Assembly: GCF_000741785.1 (NCBI RefSeq)
Contig: NZ_JGZP01000002.1
Coordinates: 21,716 to 85,715 of the forward strand
DNA length: 64,000 nucleotides
From: Bifidobacterium stellenboschense
GTDB lineage: Bacteria; Actinomycetota; Actinomycetes; Actinomycetales; Bifidobacteriaceae
Reading direction: 5' to 3'
Both the position numbers and the translations under genes were made by a program. Of this stretch, positions 9,884 to 18,348 are shown one piece after another (position 1 is the first letter of the stretch; each line of letters begins with the position of its first letter). The notes under the pieces are model-generated. The model worked only from the letters and a program-made list of their open reading frames with translations. It was not told the DNA's origin and searched no databases.

Positions 9884-10807
9884 ATGCTGAACGTCTCGAT
9901 CGTCATTCCGGCCTGGAACGAGGCCGAGCGCATCGCCGACTGCCTGCTCAACACGATCCGGCAGACCGTGATGCCCTACGAAGTCATCGTCGTGGACAAC
10001 CGTTCCACCGACAACACCTGCGAGATCGTCGAACGGTTCATCGAGGAGCATCCCGAGGCGCCGATCAAGCTCATGCATCAGGATGCCGAACAGGGGCTCA
10101 TCCCCACAAGGAACTACGGTCTCGACCACGCCACCGGCGACGTGCTCGGCCGCTTCGACGCGGACTGCATGATCAAGCCCGACTGGGTGGAGGTCGTGTC
10201 CGGCATCTTCACCGAGGACTCGCAGGCGATGGGCGCCACCGGTCCGGTCATGTACTACGACATGCCGTCGCGTCATTTCGGATTGAAGGGCGACAATTCG
10301 CTGCGCAAGCGCATCTACAAGGCGGACGGCGGCCAGCCGCTGCTGTTCGGCTCGAACATGGCGCTGCGCGCCTCCGCATGGCATGAGATCTCCGGCGAGG
10401 TGTGCCGCGACAAGGCGGACGTGATGCACGAGGACATCGACATCTCCCTGCACCTGATGGGCAAGGGATTGAAGACCGTGTACTCGCCGCGCATGATCGC
10501 CGGCATGAGCGCGCGCCGCATGGACACGTCGCTCTCCTCGTTCCGCACCTACATGAAGCGGTTCCGCAACACGTTCGACGCGCACCCGCAGCATTGGCGC
10601 AAGCACAAGCCGGAGATCCTGTTCACCGCCATGTACCCGGCGATGCACCTGTTCTACCCGGTGTGGCAGAAGGTGCTTGATTCGGCGGACATCAACCCGG
10701 CAGAGGCGGCGTGGATCAACGAGCAGATGGAGCTCGCCGAAAAGGAGGGCCGCGAGTTCTACGACGAAACCCCCACCGACGAGGAATGGGACGAAAAGCA
10801 CGAGTAA
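9884..10807 (+). CDS. Family-2 glycosyltransferase
   Basis: A soluble-looking GT2 protein of about 307 residues, starting MLNVSIVIPAWNEAERI. VVDNRSTDNT and GRFDADCM (the DxD-type metal site) are clear, and a HEDIDISLHL segment stands where the catalytic acidic residue is expected. No membrane helix is evident apart from a short hydrophobic patch at about 250-262. I start at ATG 9884. An in-frame ATG at 9857 would add nine residues, and no strong ribosome-binding site decides between them. It diverges from the AI-2E permease operon, which also carries a GT2 gene, so the three may serve the same envelope glycan. Confidence 0.82.
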   Translation: MLNVSIVIPAWNEAERIADCLLNTIRQTVMPYEVIVVDNRSTDNTCEIVERFIEEHPEAPIKLMHQDAEQGLIPTRNYGLDHATGDVLGRFDADCMIKPDWVEVVSGIFTEDSQAMGATGPVMYYDMPSRHFGLKGDNSLRKRIYKADGGQPLLFGSNMALRASAWHEISGEVCRDKADVMHEDIDISLHLMGKGLKTVYSPRMIAGMSARRMDTSLSSFRTYMKRFRNTFDAHPQHWRKHKPEILFTAMYPAMHLFYPVWQKVLDSADINPAEAAWINEQMELAEKEGREFYDETPTDEEWDEKHE

Positions 10808-10850
10808 GTCCCGCATGCCGCCGGCCCCCGCTAACGGCATGCCACGACTT

Positions 10851-10961
10851 GGCCCCCGCTGGCGGGGGCTGTCAGCGAAGCTGACTGGGGGTGGTTCCCG
10901 CGGCTACAGCCGTGACCACCCCCAGTCGCGTTTCACGCGACAGCCCCCGCCGGCGGGGGCC
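10851..10961. repeat. Head-to-head pair of GC-rich palindromic repeats
   Basis: A textbook pair. The forward copy at 10851-10895 (GGCCCCCGCTGGCGGGGGCT then GCTGACTGGGGGTGGT) and the reverse copy at 10915-10961 (ACCACCCCCAGTCGCG then CAGCCCCCGCCGGCGGGGGC) flank a 20-base spacer with its own small palindrome (CGCGGCTACAGCCGTG). The pair sits between the convergent ends of the GT2 gene and fucO. Confidence 0.85.
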
Positions 10962-11031
10962 AGTGTCGATACCGCGCTCTTATGGACGCGAGACCGGCAT
11001 CACATCAGAATCGCATCACATCAGAATCACA

Positions 11032-12183
11032 TCACATCAGCGACGTGTAGATGGCGAGAATCTCCTCCTCGGTGGCCTTGCGCGGGTTGCCCGGGGTGCA
11101 CACGTCGTTGAACGCGTCGTGGGCGAGCGGCGCGAGGTCCGCCTCGGTGGCGCCGACCTCGGAGATCTTGGTCGGGTTCTTCAGGTCCACGGTGAGCTTG
11201 TGGACGGCCTGCACGGCCTCTTCGCGCACCTTCTCCAGATCGCCCGTGTAGGCGTCCTCGACGCCGAACGCGTCGGCGATGTCACGGTACTTCTCGCCCG
11301 TGTAGTCCTTGTTGTACTCCATGACCGGGGCCAGCAGGATGCCGTTGGCGACGCCGTGCGCGACGCCGAGGCGGCCGCCCAGCGGGTGGGCCATGCCGTG
11401 CACCAGGCCGAGGCCGACGTTCGAGTAGGCCATGCCGGTGATGTAGGAGGCGTACGCCATCTGCTCGCCGGCCGGCACGTCGCCGTCGGCGGACTTGGCG
11501 AGGTTCTTCGCGATCATGCGGATCGTCTGCATCGACAGGCAGTCGGACAGCGACCACGCGCCCGGGGTGATGTAGCCCTCGATGGCGTGGGTCAGAGCGT
11601 CCAGGCCGGTGGCGACCTTGAGGCCGCGCGGCATCGAATCGGTCAGATCCGGGTCGACGAACGCGACGATCGGGATGTCGTGCGGATCGACGGCCACGAA
11701 CTTGCGCTTGTTGGCCGTATCGGTGATCACGTAGTTGATGGTGGTCTCGGAGGCGGTGCCGGCGGTGGTCGGCACGCCGAAGATCGGCACGGACGGGTTC
11801 TTCGTGTCGGCCACGCCCTCCAGGGACAGCACGTCGGAGAACTCCGGGTTGGCGGTGATGATGCCGATGCCCTTGCAGGTGTCCTGCGGGGAGCCGCCGC
11901 CCAGGCCGATCAGGAAGTCGGCGCCGGAGGCGGCGAACTTCTCGACGCCGTCCTTGATGCACTCGACCGGCGGGTTCGGCTTGACGTTGGAGAACACCTC
12001 GTACGGCAGGCCCGCCTCGTCGAGGACCTTGGTGACCTTCTCGGCGGTGCCGGTCTCCAGCAGGACCGGATCGGTGACGATGAACGCCTTCGTGAAGCCG
12101 TGCTGCTTGGCGACGGCCGGAATCTCCTTGATCGCGCCACGTCCGAAGTAGGCGGTCTGGTTGAAAATCATGCGGTAGACCAT
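11032..12183 (-). CDS. fucO: Lactaldehyde reductase (L-1,2-propanediol oxidoreductase), iron-dependent alcohol dehydrogenase
   Basis: The chosen start MVYRMIFNQTAYFG at 12183 has an AAAGGAGAG ribosome-binding site and gives 383 residues, the length of E. coli FucO. An upstream extension of 17 codons is open but has no such site. NAD-binding GLGGGSPQDTCKGIG and the iron-binding region (D in FVDPDLTDSMPRGLKVATG, H in LDALTHAIEGY, two H in VHGMAHPLGGRLGVAHG) are all present. It reduces lactaldehyde to propane-1,2-diol, as needed for fucose or rhamnose fermentation. It stands alone here with no fucose genes beside it. Substrate assignment rests on family resemblance. Confidence 0.88.
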   Translation of the reverse strand: MVYRMIFNQTAYFGRGAIKEIPAVAKQHGFTKAFIVTDPVLLETGTAEKVTKVLDEAGLPYEVFSNVKPNPPVECIKDGVEKFAASGADFLIGLGGGSPQDTCKGIGIITANPEFSDVLSLEGVADTKNPSVPIFGVPTTAGTASETTINYVITDTANKRKFVAVDPHDIPIVAFVDPDLTDSMPRGLKVATGLDALTHAIEGYITPGAWSLSDCLSMQTIRMIAKNLAKSADGDVPAGEQMAYASYITGMAYSNVGLGLVHGMAHPLGGRLGVAHGVANGILLAPVMEYNKDYTGEKYRDIADAFGVEDAYTGDLEKVREEAVQAVHKLTVDLKNPTKISEVGATEADLAPLAHDAFNDVCTPGNPRKATEEEILAIYTSLM

Positions 12184-12543
12184 AAGGCTCTCCTTTAAGC
12201 TGTGTCCTTGCCTTGCTGCTGTGGACCGGTACATCGCTGCACCGCCCGACGGTTCCTCAGTGTACTCCTAGATGTGAACGCTGCCAGCATCATCGGAAGC
12301 GTGTTTCAAAACCGACCGTCGCGCGCCGGCGCGGACCGACGCGACCGGCGGAATGTCCGCACGACATGGCCCGCACGGCGTTTCCGCGGCCTTGTGCGGG
12401 ACTATCATGGGCGCTGCATCATGGGGTTTGAATGATGCGGGCAATGACACACGAGGACGCGCGGACCCGCGGACATGCGGGCACGCGGACGCAAGCGCGC
12501 GTGCGGGAGGCGCCAGCTCCCGCCACGGTACCGGAGGTGAATC
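12184..12543. other. Divergent intergenic region fucO/cfa
   Basis: This 360-base gap separates divergent fucO and cfa and must contain both promoters. I see no gene in it. The cfa side ends in a GGAGGTGAATC ribosome-binding site. The section at 12455-12530 is unusually rich in short CGCGGAC/GCGGGCA repeats but forms no clear operator or terminator. Confidence 0.5.
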
Positions 12544-13848
12544 ATGGCGAACGGGAAATCGATGACGGTCGGCGAGATGGTGGGACTGTTCCTGAAGGAC
12601 GATGCGCCCGTGAGGGTGGACGCGTTCGACGGATCGCATTTCGGCGCGCCCGATGCGGCGCTCAAGGTGCGCATCACCAGCCCGAACTGCATGTACCAGC
12701 TGCTCGCGCATCCGAACGAGATCGGCGTCGTGCGCGCGTACGTGCTCGGCGACTTCGACGTGGAGGGCATCGACTACGCCGACCCGTACCCGGCGATGCG
12801 CGCGATGGTGTCGATGGCGAAATACGTCAAGCCGATCACGCCGGTCTCGATGGCGCGCGTGACGGCCGGAATCCTGAGCCACGGATTCCGCAAGCCCCCG
12901 GTGCCGGCCACCGAGGGGCCGAGCAAGTTCGCCCGCATCAAGGAGGGGCTGCTCCCCCACACCGAGAAGGCCGATTCGGAGACGGTGAGCTTCCACTACG
13001 ACATGTCCAACGAGTTCTACGCGGATTTCCTTGGACCGTCGATGACCTACACCTGCGCGGTGTTCGACAACGAGGATATGAGCCTTGAGGACGCGCAGGC
13101 CAACAAGCTGCGCCTGATCCTCGACAAGCTGGGATTGCAGCCCGGCCAGCGTCTGCTCGACATCGGCTGCGGCTGGGGTTCGATGGTCATCGCCGCCGCA
13201 CGCCGCGGCATCAAGGCGCTCGGCGTCACTCTCTCCAAGGAGCAGGCGGCGTATGCGAACGAGTGGATCGAGCGCGAAGGCCTGTCCGACCTCGCCGAGG
13301 TGCGCGTGCAGGATTACCGCGAGGTGCCCGAACGCGACTTCGACGGCATCAGCTCGATCGGCATGATGGAGCATGTGGGCGTGAAGAACTACCAGAGCTA
13401 CTTCGAGGAGATGTTCAAGCTCCTCAAGCCGATGGGCCGCCTGCTCAACCACCAGATCACCATCAGCCACGACAAGCCGAACGGCAAGCCGGGCACCGAC
13501 GAGTTCCTCGACCGCTACATCTTCCCCGACGGCGATCTGGGCGCGCCCGGATTCATCGAATCATGCATCCACGACGCCGGCTTCAACGTGGTGCATCAGG
13601 AGAACCTGCGCCAGCATTACGCACTGACGCTGCACCATTGGAACCATAACCTGTCCGAGCATTGGGATGACGCGGTGAGGCAGGTGGGCTTCGAGCGGGC
13701 GAAGGTGTGGGGCCTGTACATGGCGGCCTGTGCGCTCAACTTCGAGCTCGACGGCATCCAGATCCACCAGTTCCTCGCCGTGCGGCCGGACCGCGCCGGC
13801 CACCCGGACGGCAAGTGGTACCCGCTGCGCCCTTGGTGGAAGGCGTGA
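12544..13848 (+). CDS. cfa: Cyclopropane-fatty-acyl-phospholipid synthase
   Basis: A 434-residue SAM-dependent enzyme that adds a methylene group across double bonds of membrane phospholipid acyl chains, usually for acid or stationary-phase tolerance. The N-terminal lipid-binding part (about 1-140) is followed by the FHYDMSNEFYADFLGPSMTY signature, the SAM motif LLDIGCGWGSM (about 205-215), GVTLSKEQAAYA, and the C-terminal catalytic region with SIGMMEHVG and a HWNHNLSEHWD motif. The length is normal for the family. The ATG has an ideal GGAGG site. The neighbouring nucleoside deoxyribosyltransferase-like gene converges on it with a three-base gap. Confidence 0.93.
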   Translation: MANGKSMTVGEMVGLFLKDDAPVRVDAFDGSHFGAPDAALKVRITSPNCMYQLLAHPNEIGVVRAYVLGDFDVEGIDYADPYPAMRAMVSMAKYVKPITPVSMARVTAGILSHGFRKPPVPATEGPSKFARIKEGLLPHTEKADSETVSFHYDMSNEFYADFLGPSMTYTCAVFDNEDMSLEDAQANKLRLILDKLGLQPGQRLLDIGCGWGSMVIAAARRGIKALGVTLSKEQAAYANEWIEREGLSDLAEVRVQDYREVPERDFDGISSIGMMEHVGVKNYQSYFEEMFKLLKPMGRLLNHQITISHDKPNGKPGTDEFLDRYIFPDGDLGAPGFIESCIHDAGFNVVHQENLRQHYALTLHHWNHNLSEHWDDAVRQVGFERAKVWGLYMAACALNFELDGIQIHQFLAVRPDRAGHPDGKWYPLRPWWKA

Positions 13849-13851
13849 TCC

Positions 13852-14301
13852 TCAGAACTGTATGTAGTCCACCTCCTCGTGTTCGCCGGTCTCGAGGTAT
13901 TTCGCCAGATCCTCGGGGCCGTTGAACACGGCCTTCACGGCCTGCGCGACCATCAGGTTCACGCGGTCCATCGGCGTGAGTTCGTCGCGGTAGCCGTACA
14001 CCGGCTTGCCGAGCGCGTACGCGTATCCGATTTCGAACATCGTGCCGGCATCCTCGTCCATGAGGTTCGCGATGACGGCGTCGGCGGCGTCGATGCCCCC
14101 GATGTCGTCGGTGAAGCAGCCTTCCGGCCCGACCTCCTCGATCTGGCTGGCGAAACGCGGCTTGAACAGCGTCTTGCCATGGTCTTCCAGCACCTGTTCG
14201 AGATGTTCCATGCTGTGGGCCTGCTCCGGGTCGAAGAACGGCCCCGCCACGTAGAAGTCGATATGTCCGTCTTCGTTGTTCGTATCGTTCATGCCCACCA
14301 T
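13852..14301 (-). CDS. Nucleoside 2-deoxyribosyltransferase-like protein
   Basis: A small protein (149 residues) with the Rossmann-like fold of nucleoside 2-deoxyribosyltransferases, which swap bases on deoxynucleosides. It shows FYVAGPFFDPEQ, the acidic stretch DAADAVIANLMDEDAGTMFEIGYAYALGKPVYGY (D-GT-E pattern with the nucleophilic Glu), and a C-terminal NLMVAQAVKAVF helix. The ATG at 14301 (MVGMNDTNN) and that at 14292 (MNDTNN) are both possible. Neither has a strong ribosome-binding site. Whether it acts on free nucleosides or on nucleotide monophosphates cannot be told. Confidence 0.8.
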   Translation of the reverse strand: MVGMNDTNNEDGHIDFYVAGPFFDPEQAHSMEHLEQVLEDHGKTLFKPRFASQIEEVGPEGCFTDDIGGIDAADAVIANLMDEDAGTMFEIGYAYALGKPVYGYRDELTPMDRVNLMVAQAVKAVFNGPEDLAKYLETGEHEEVDYIQF

Positions 14302-14435
14302 TGAAACGCGGGGAGGTCCGGGCGACTACCATGCGGTTCACGTTTCGGACGAACGCCCGCGATATGGTCACTATGTGGAATCGGGCGCGCCGCAGCGCCC
14401 GCCGGCACTCAAGCCCCCTGAGAGATCAGGCCCTT

Positions 14436-14482
14436 GCTCCCCCTTCAGGGGGAGCTGTCGCGCACAGCGCGACTGAGGGGGA
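14436..14482. repeat. Single GC-rich palindromic repeat
   Basis: A lone copy of the window-wide repeat: GCTCCCCCTTCAGGGGGAGC, then TGTCGCGCACAGCGCGACTG and AGGGGG. Both hairpins are intact. It lies upstream of the deoxyribosyltransferase gene and downstream of the tRNA terminator. Confidence 0.75.
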
Positions 14483-14522
14483 TTTCCGGTTATAGGCCCG
14501 GAGCCTCGGATGGAAATAAACG

Positions 14523-14551
14523 AAACCCCGCAAGCATTGCTTGCGGGGTTT
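14523..14551 (-). terminator. Intrinsic terminator of the tRNA-Asp/tRNA-Phe unit
   Basis: A perfect 13-base stem (AAACCCCGCAAGC with GCTTGCGGGGTTT) around a three-base loop. On the minus strand it is followed by a U-rich tract (TTTCGTTTATTT). It begins 8 bases after the 3' end of tRNA-Phe. Confidence 0.85.
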
Positions 14552-14558
14552 GAAGTGG

Positions 14559-14631
14559 TGGCTCCGAACGGCGTCGATCCGTTGACCTAGCGATTTTCAG
14601 TCGCTCGCTCTACCAACTGAGCTACAGAGCC
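14559..14631 (-). tRNA. tRNA-Phe (GAA)
   Basis: On the minus strand a 73-base cloverleaf starts GGCTCTGTAGCTCAG, has anticodon GAA in the loop CTGAAAA, a T-arm CGGATCGACGCCG, and an acceptor 3' strand CGGAGCC pairing with the 5' GGCTCTG, discriminator A. CCA is not encoded. It lies 45 bases downstream of tRNA-Asp in the same orientation. Confidence 0.96.
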
Positions 14632-14676
14632 ATTGGACAATCAATGAACCCGAAACCGGATTCCCAATCATCCTAG

Positions 14677-14750
14677 CGACCACGACCGGACTTGAACCGG
14701 CGACCTCCGCCGTGACAGGGCGGCGCTCTAACCAACTGAGCTACGCGGCC
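14677..14750 (-). tRNA. tRNA-Asp (GTC)
   Basis: A 74-base cloverleaf on the minus strand: GGCCGCGTAGCTCAGTTGG, anticodon loop CTGTCAC (GTC), T-arm GCCGGTTCAAGTCCGG, acceptor 3' strand CGTGGTC and discriminator G. CCA is not encoded. It is the first gene of the Asp-Phe unit. Confidence 0.96.
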
Positions 14751-14787
14751 GTTGTTCTCTCGCGTTTCCGTGAGGCAACGAGTGAAT

Positions 14788-14815
14788 ATATTACTCAATC
14801 CGAAGCATCACGCAA
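14788..14815 (-). promoter_or_regulatory. Probable promoter of the tRNA-Asp/Phe unit
   Basis: Reading the minus strand, TTGCGT (14815-14810) and TAATAT (14793-14788) are separated by 16 bases. The -10 box lies about 37 bases before the mature tRNA-Asp 5' end, which leaves a short leader. Inferred by consensus only. Confidence 0.5.
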
Positions 14816-14886
14816 CTTACGGCGTGTCGCCTTATATCGCAACGGTTTACGCCATACCCCACAGGCACCCCGAAACCGAAACGCAC

Positions 14887-14919
14887 GTGGGGCGCATCCG
14901 ACGAACGGATGCGCCCCAC
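14887..14919 (-). terminator. Intrinsic terminator of galE
   Basis: A perfect 14-base stem (GTGGGGCGCATCCG with CGGATGCGCCCCAC) and five-base loop, about 55 bases beyond the galE stop. On the minus strand GTTTCGGTTTCGG follows, giving moderate U-richness. Confidence 0.75.
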
Positions 14920-14972
14920 GAGGCTGCGAGGAATCGACCGGCACGGCCGGCCGCCGTAACCGGGCAACGGTC

Positions 14973-15986
14973 TCAGTCGGCCTGCTTCCAGTGCTCGACG
15001 TCGATGTGGTGCTCCGGGTTGGCCTGCCATGCGCGCCACGCGGATTCGACGATGTCCTCCACGTTGTACTTGGCGTGCCAGCCCATCTCCTCGTTGATGC
15101 GCTTCGGGGAGCCGATGAGGTGCGGCGGATCGCCGGCGCGACGGCCCTGGACGTGCTCCTCGAACGGCAGGCCGGTGACCTTCTTGAGCTCGTCGACGAT
15201 CTGGCGCACGGAGGTGCCTTCGCCGGTGCCGACGTTGAAGGCGTCGTACTTGCGCTCGTCGCGGTCGAGGTACTTGAGGGCGGCGAGGTGAGCGTCGGCC
15301 AGGTCGGAGACGTGGATGTAGTCGCGCACGCAGGTGCCGTCCGGAGTCGGGTAGTCATCGCCGAAGATCAGCGGGGCCTTGCCCTTCTTCAGGCGGTCGA
15401 GCAGCATCGGGATGAGGTTGAGGATGGCCGGATCCTCGAGCTCGACGGGGCCGCAGCCGGCCACGTTGAAGTAGCGCAGCGCGCAGAAACGGATGCCATA
15501 GCGGCCTTCGCAGGCGCGGGCCATCCACTCGCCGAACAGCTTGGTCTGGCCGTACGGGTTGATCGGGAGCATCGGGACGACGTCCTCGGGCACCACGTCG
15601 ACCGGCGGGACACCGTAGGTGGCGGCGGAGGAGGAGAAGACGAGCTTGCGGGTCTTCTTGGACTCGCTCATGCCGGTGAGCACGTTGAGCATGCCGCCGA
15701 TGTTCTGCTGGTAGTACCACAGCGGCTTCTCGACGGACTCGCCGACCTGCTTGCGCGCGGCGAAGTGGATGACGGCGTCGACGTCTTCGGCGTCGAGGAT
15801 CTCGGCGAGACGCTCGCCGGCGCCCGGCGCGGAGATGTCCATGCCGTAGAGGCGGGAGCCTTCGATGCGGGTGGGCTTGCCGTAGCTCAGATCGTCGACG
15901 ACGACGACCTTCTCCCCCGCCTCATGCAGAGCGTGAACGACATGGGCGCCGATGTAGCCGCACCCACCAGTGACGAGAACTGTCAT
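14973..15986 (-). CDS. galE: UDP-glucose 4-epimerase
   Basis: A 337-residue short-chain dehydrogenase-type epimerase that interconverts UDP-glucose and UDP-galactose, central to the bifidobacterial Leloir pathway. The NAD motif TGGCGYIGAH is at the N-terminus. FSSSAATYGVP gives the catalytic Ser/Thr, NPYGQTKLFGE the YxxxK pair, and the C-terminal substrate region includes RDYIHVSDLADAHL and RRAGDPPHLIGSP. Length matches GalE. It is a single gene with its own terminator. The upstream 215-base gap is shared with divergent trmB and contains an AT-rich mirrored promoter region. Confidence 0.95.
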   Translation of the reverse strand: MTVLVTGGCGYIGAHVVHALHEAGEKVVVVDDLSYGKPTRIEGSRLYGMDISAPGAGERLAEILDAEDVDAVIHFAARKQVGESVEKPLWYYQQNIGGMLNVLTGMSESKKTRKLVFSSSAATYGVPPVDVVPEDVVPMLPINPYGQTKLFGEWMARACEGRYGIRFCALRYFNVAGCGPVELEDPAILNLIPMLLDRLKKGKAPLIFGDDYPTPDGTCVRDYIHVSDLADAHLAALKYLDRDERKYDAFNVGTGEGTSVRQIVDELKKVTGLPFEEHVQGRRAGDPPHLIGSPKRINEEMGWHAKYNVEDIVESAWRAWQANPEHHIDVEHWKQAD

Positions 15987-16064
15987 ATCTGGCCTTTCAT
16001 TGCCTTGTTGAGCCTTGCGGCGTGCGGTTCGACCACGCGAGCCGCTGTTCGCTTCTGCTCACAT

Positions 16065-16096
16065 TTGTTATATTTTCGAACAATTTGAGTATAACA
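16065..16096. promoter_or_regulatory. AT-rich inverted repeat, likely overlapping divergent promoters
   Basis: TGTTATA and TATAACA form a 7-base inverted repeat spaced 17 bases apart, in the middle of the galE/trmB divergent region. Each arm can serve as a -10 box (TATAAC) for one direction. On the plus strand TTGTTA precedes it by 19 bases. It is the only AT-rich patch in the gap. Confidence 0.4.
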
Positions 16097-16201
16097 CAGC
16101 ACACGAACGAACACACGCATTTCGTCGAATCGAACCGTTCCAATCGTACGGAATCATGGTGAATAATGGAACAACGGAAGACGACATAGGAAGGACCCCA
16201 C

Positions 16202-17104
16202 ATGACGGACGACATCGCCGCGAACGGCGACATCACGAACGACGGCGACAACGCCACGAACCCCGCCGACGGAACGACGGAGACGACGGCCGCGACGCCG
16301 CAGGCCGCGGCCGCGTCGCAGCACCCGCCGCACCGCGTCCTCTCGTTCGTGCGCCGCTCCGGCCGCCTCGACGCACGACTCCAGCGCGCATGGGGCAACT
16401 ACGCCGGCGACTACCTGCTCGACATCAACGCCGGCGAAGGCTCGCTCGACGTGCGCGACGGATTCGCGTTCGACGCGGACTACGTGCGCGGCACGTGGGG
16501 CAACGCGAATCCGCTCGTCATCGAGATCGGCTCCGGTCAGGGCGAGAACATCGTCGCGGCCGCCGAGGCGCGGCCGGACACGAACTTCCTCGCGCTCGAG
16601 GTCTACGACCCCGGCGTCGCGCACACGCTGCTGCTCGCCGGCAAGCGCGGACTGAGGAACATCCGCGTGGCGCAGGTGAACGCGCCGGAACTGTTCAAGG
16701 CGGCCGCCGACGGCGTGGCCGCCGAGGTCTGGACGTTCTTCCCCGACCCGTGGCCGAAGAAGAAGCACCACAAGCGCCGCATCGTGCAGCCCGGCCTGGC
16801 CGGCGAGGTGCGCCGCGTGCTGGCGGACAGCGGCGTGTGGCGCATCGCCACCGATATCGAGGACTACGCGCTGCACGTGCACGAAGTGATGGACGGGCTC
16901 GACGGCTGGGAGAACACGGGCGACGTGACCGTGAGCCTGCCGACCGGCCACGTCGGCAAGGGCAACGCCGACCTCGCGGCCGACATGCCGCACGCCGACT
17001 TCGCCGAATCCGCGCGATTCGACGGCCGCGTGCTCACCAACTTCGAGAAGAAGGGCCTCGCCGCCGGCCGCGTGATCCACGACTTCACCTACCGCAAGGC
17101 GTGA
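16202..17104 (+). CDS. trmB: tRNA (guanine-N7-)-methyltransferase
   Basis: TrmB methylates G46 of tRNAs using SAM. In the 300-residue product the first 45 or so residues are an Ala/Thr/Asp-rich extension ([19 protein letters not shown]) not needed for the fold. The domain then shows [12 protein letters not shown] (SAM motif), [35 protein letters not shown] (the family hallmark PDPWxKxxHxKRR) and TDIEDYA. The C-terminal [17 protein letters not shown] matches the substrate loop with TxFExRG. The ATG at 16202 follows a GGAAGGACCC site. A single-gene unit divergent from galE. Confidence 0.95.
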   Translation: MTDDIAANGDITNDGDNATNPADGTTETTAATPQAAAASQHPPHRVLSFVRRSGRLDARLQRAWGNYAGDYLLDINAGEGSLDVRDGFAFDADYVRGTWGNANPLVIEIGSGQGENIVAAAEARPDTNFLALEVYDPGVAHTLLLAGKRGLRNIRVAQVNAPELFKAAADGVAAEVWTFFPDPWPKKKHHKRRIVQPGLAGEVRRVLADSGVWRIATDIEDYALHVHEVMDGLDGWENTGDVTVSLPTGHVGKGNADLAADMPHADFAESARFDGRVLTNFEKKGLAAGRVIHDFTYRKA

Positions 17105-17270
17105 GGCGGACGTCGCGCGGTGCGACGCGTGGTGCGACGCGGACGGCGGGAGCTCCGACAGCGGCCTCGCCCATCGGCGACACCGTCGGCGACACCGACG
17201 GGCGGGTGCCCGTCATCCGACCGACAGGCGACGGGTACCCCACCACGCGACACGCGACGACACGCCGGAT

Positions 17271-17299
17271 TTGCACAGCACCGACGACTTGCGTATTGT
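17271..17299 (+). promoter_or_regulatory. Probable tRNA-Glu promoter
   Basis: TTGCAC at 17271-17276 and TATTGT at 17294-17299 with exactly 17 bases between them, ending 15 bases before the tRNA 5' end. Confidence 0.6.
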
Positions 17300-17314
17300 T
17301 ATGCAAGTTGTCAC

Positions 17315-17386
17315 GCCCCCATCGTCTAACGGTTAGGACACCAGACTTTCAATCTGACAACGAGAGTTCGACTCTCTCTGGGGGTA
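17315..17386 (+). tRNA. tRNA-Glu (TTC)
   Basis: A 72-base cloverleaf: GCCCCCATCGTCTAACGG, anticodon loop CTTTCAA (TTC), T-arm GAGAGTTCGACTCTC, acceptor 3' strand TGGGGGT and discriminator A. The first acceptor pair is a G-U wobble. CCA is not encoded. Confidence 0.95.
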
Positions 17387-17396
17387 CTTGCACAGG

Positions 17397-17432
17397 AATC
17401 CTTGGGAACCGTGAGTTTCCAAGGATTTTTTT
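17397..17432 (+). terminator. Intrinsic terminator of tRNA-Glu
   Basis: AATCCTTGGGAA pairs with TTTCCAAGGATT around a short loop and is followed directly by a run of T (ATTTTTTTC). It starts 10 bases after the tRNA. Confidence 0.85.
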
Positions 17433-17528
17433 CATTTCCGGCCACGCGGGCGCCACCCCAAATGAGCCATCAGGGAATCTAGGCCAATGCCGCCCTATAA
17501 GGACTCAAAGGGGTCAAAGAACCGTGTC

Positions 17529-17611
17529 ATCCGGGAAAAGTTGTACCATCCCCGCCTCACCTGTTCCAGCGCAATTAATCCCGGACAACAGGGCGGATTT
17601 CCGGGATTTCT
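17529..17611. repeat. Left copy of the GCGCAA/AATCCCGG repeat flanking the HTH-nucleotidyltransferase pair
   Basis: Contains the blocks CCGGGAAAAGTTG, CCAGCGCAATTAATCCCGGA and CAACAGGGCGGATT plus TCCGGGATTTC. All three recur at 19151-19325 on the far side of the two-gene module. Half-sites AATCCCGG and CCGGGATT are inverted relative to each other, so the block can fold on itself. It abuts the stop codon of the nucleotidyltransferase gene. Confidence 0.7.
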
Positions 17612-18348
17612 CACCATGTGGCGAGTGTTTCGATGGTATCCAGTCCGTCTTGACGGTGTGATTCGTCGAGGCTCTCCCAGTAGGGGGAGTCCTCGGTGAG
17701 CTGGTCATGCAGAAGCTTGATGCGTTTGCGGTCGGTGCCACTGTGCAGGCGTGCGAGCTCGGCGTCAGGGTCCGGGATGAGTGATGCCAGCAGGGCGGCG
17801 TCGTAGAGGTGGCGTTCACCGTAGCCGGCGTGGTCGGCACTGTAGGCCGCGCTCTTGAGTATCAGGGCACCGAGCAGGTCCGGGATACGGATTGTGACTT
17901 CGGTTCCGCTCTGGTCGTCGATGAGTCTGATCTGCATGCTGCGTTCCACGGCCTGCGCGCCGCCTGGCATGGACAGTACCGGTGTACCGGCGATGGTCGC
18001 GTCGTTGCCGAGAAACTTGGGCAGGTGATCGGCGACCAGCAGGTCCACGATATCGCCGTTCGGTGCGCTCATACGGGTCGTATATCCGGTCAACGTACCC
18101 GGCTGCGTCTCGAACCCACGGGAAACGAGGATGCTGCGTAATCTGGCGATGCCACGTCGGTCGGCCATGAGATCGGCGAGCAGGTCGGCATCGGTGGTGG
18201 GTCGCGCGGTCAATCCTCCCATGATGGCATGCAGCTGGACCATGAGCCCGCCCGTAAGCAGCCATGATTCCGGGATGCCCGCCGCGGCGACCGCGTACAC
18301 GGTGCTCCATGGATGGCCCGTGTTGGGTATGTGAATTATGGGAATCAT
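17611..18348 (-). CDS. AbiEii-like nucleotidyltransferase (possible toxin of a two-gene module)
   Basis: A 245-residue protein with the pattern of minimal or AbiEii-type nucleotidyltransferases: WLLTGGLMVQLHAIMGG (GG near the N-terminus), then TTDADLLADL giving the paired acidic residues, and a third acidic position in GDIVDLLVADHLP. The C-terminal half is helical and includes PDLLGALILKSAAYSADH, a region where AbiEii-like proteins carry a conserved Lys. Its start overlaps the stop of the upstream HTH gene by four bases, the coupling usual for toxin-antitoxin pairs. It could instead be a housekeeping-like NTase of unknown substrate. Toxicity is inferred, not shown. Confidence 0.65.
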   Translation of the reverse strand: MIPIIHIPNTGHPWSTVYAVAAAGIPESWLLTGGLMVQLHAIMGGLTARPTTDADLLADLMADRRGIARLRSILVSRGFETQPGTLTGYTTRMSAPNGDIVDLLVADHLPKFLGNDATIAGTPVLSMPGGAQAVERSMQIRLIDDQSGTEVTIRIPDLLGALILKSAAYSADHAGYGERHLYDAALLASLIPDPDAELARLHSGTDRKRIKLLHDQLTEDSPYWESLDESHRQDGLDTIETLATW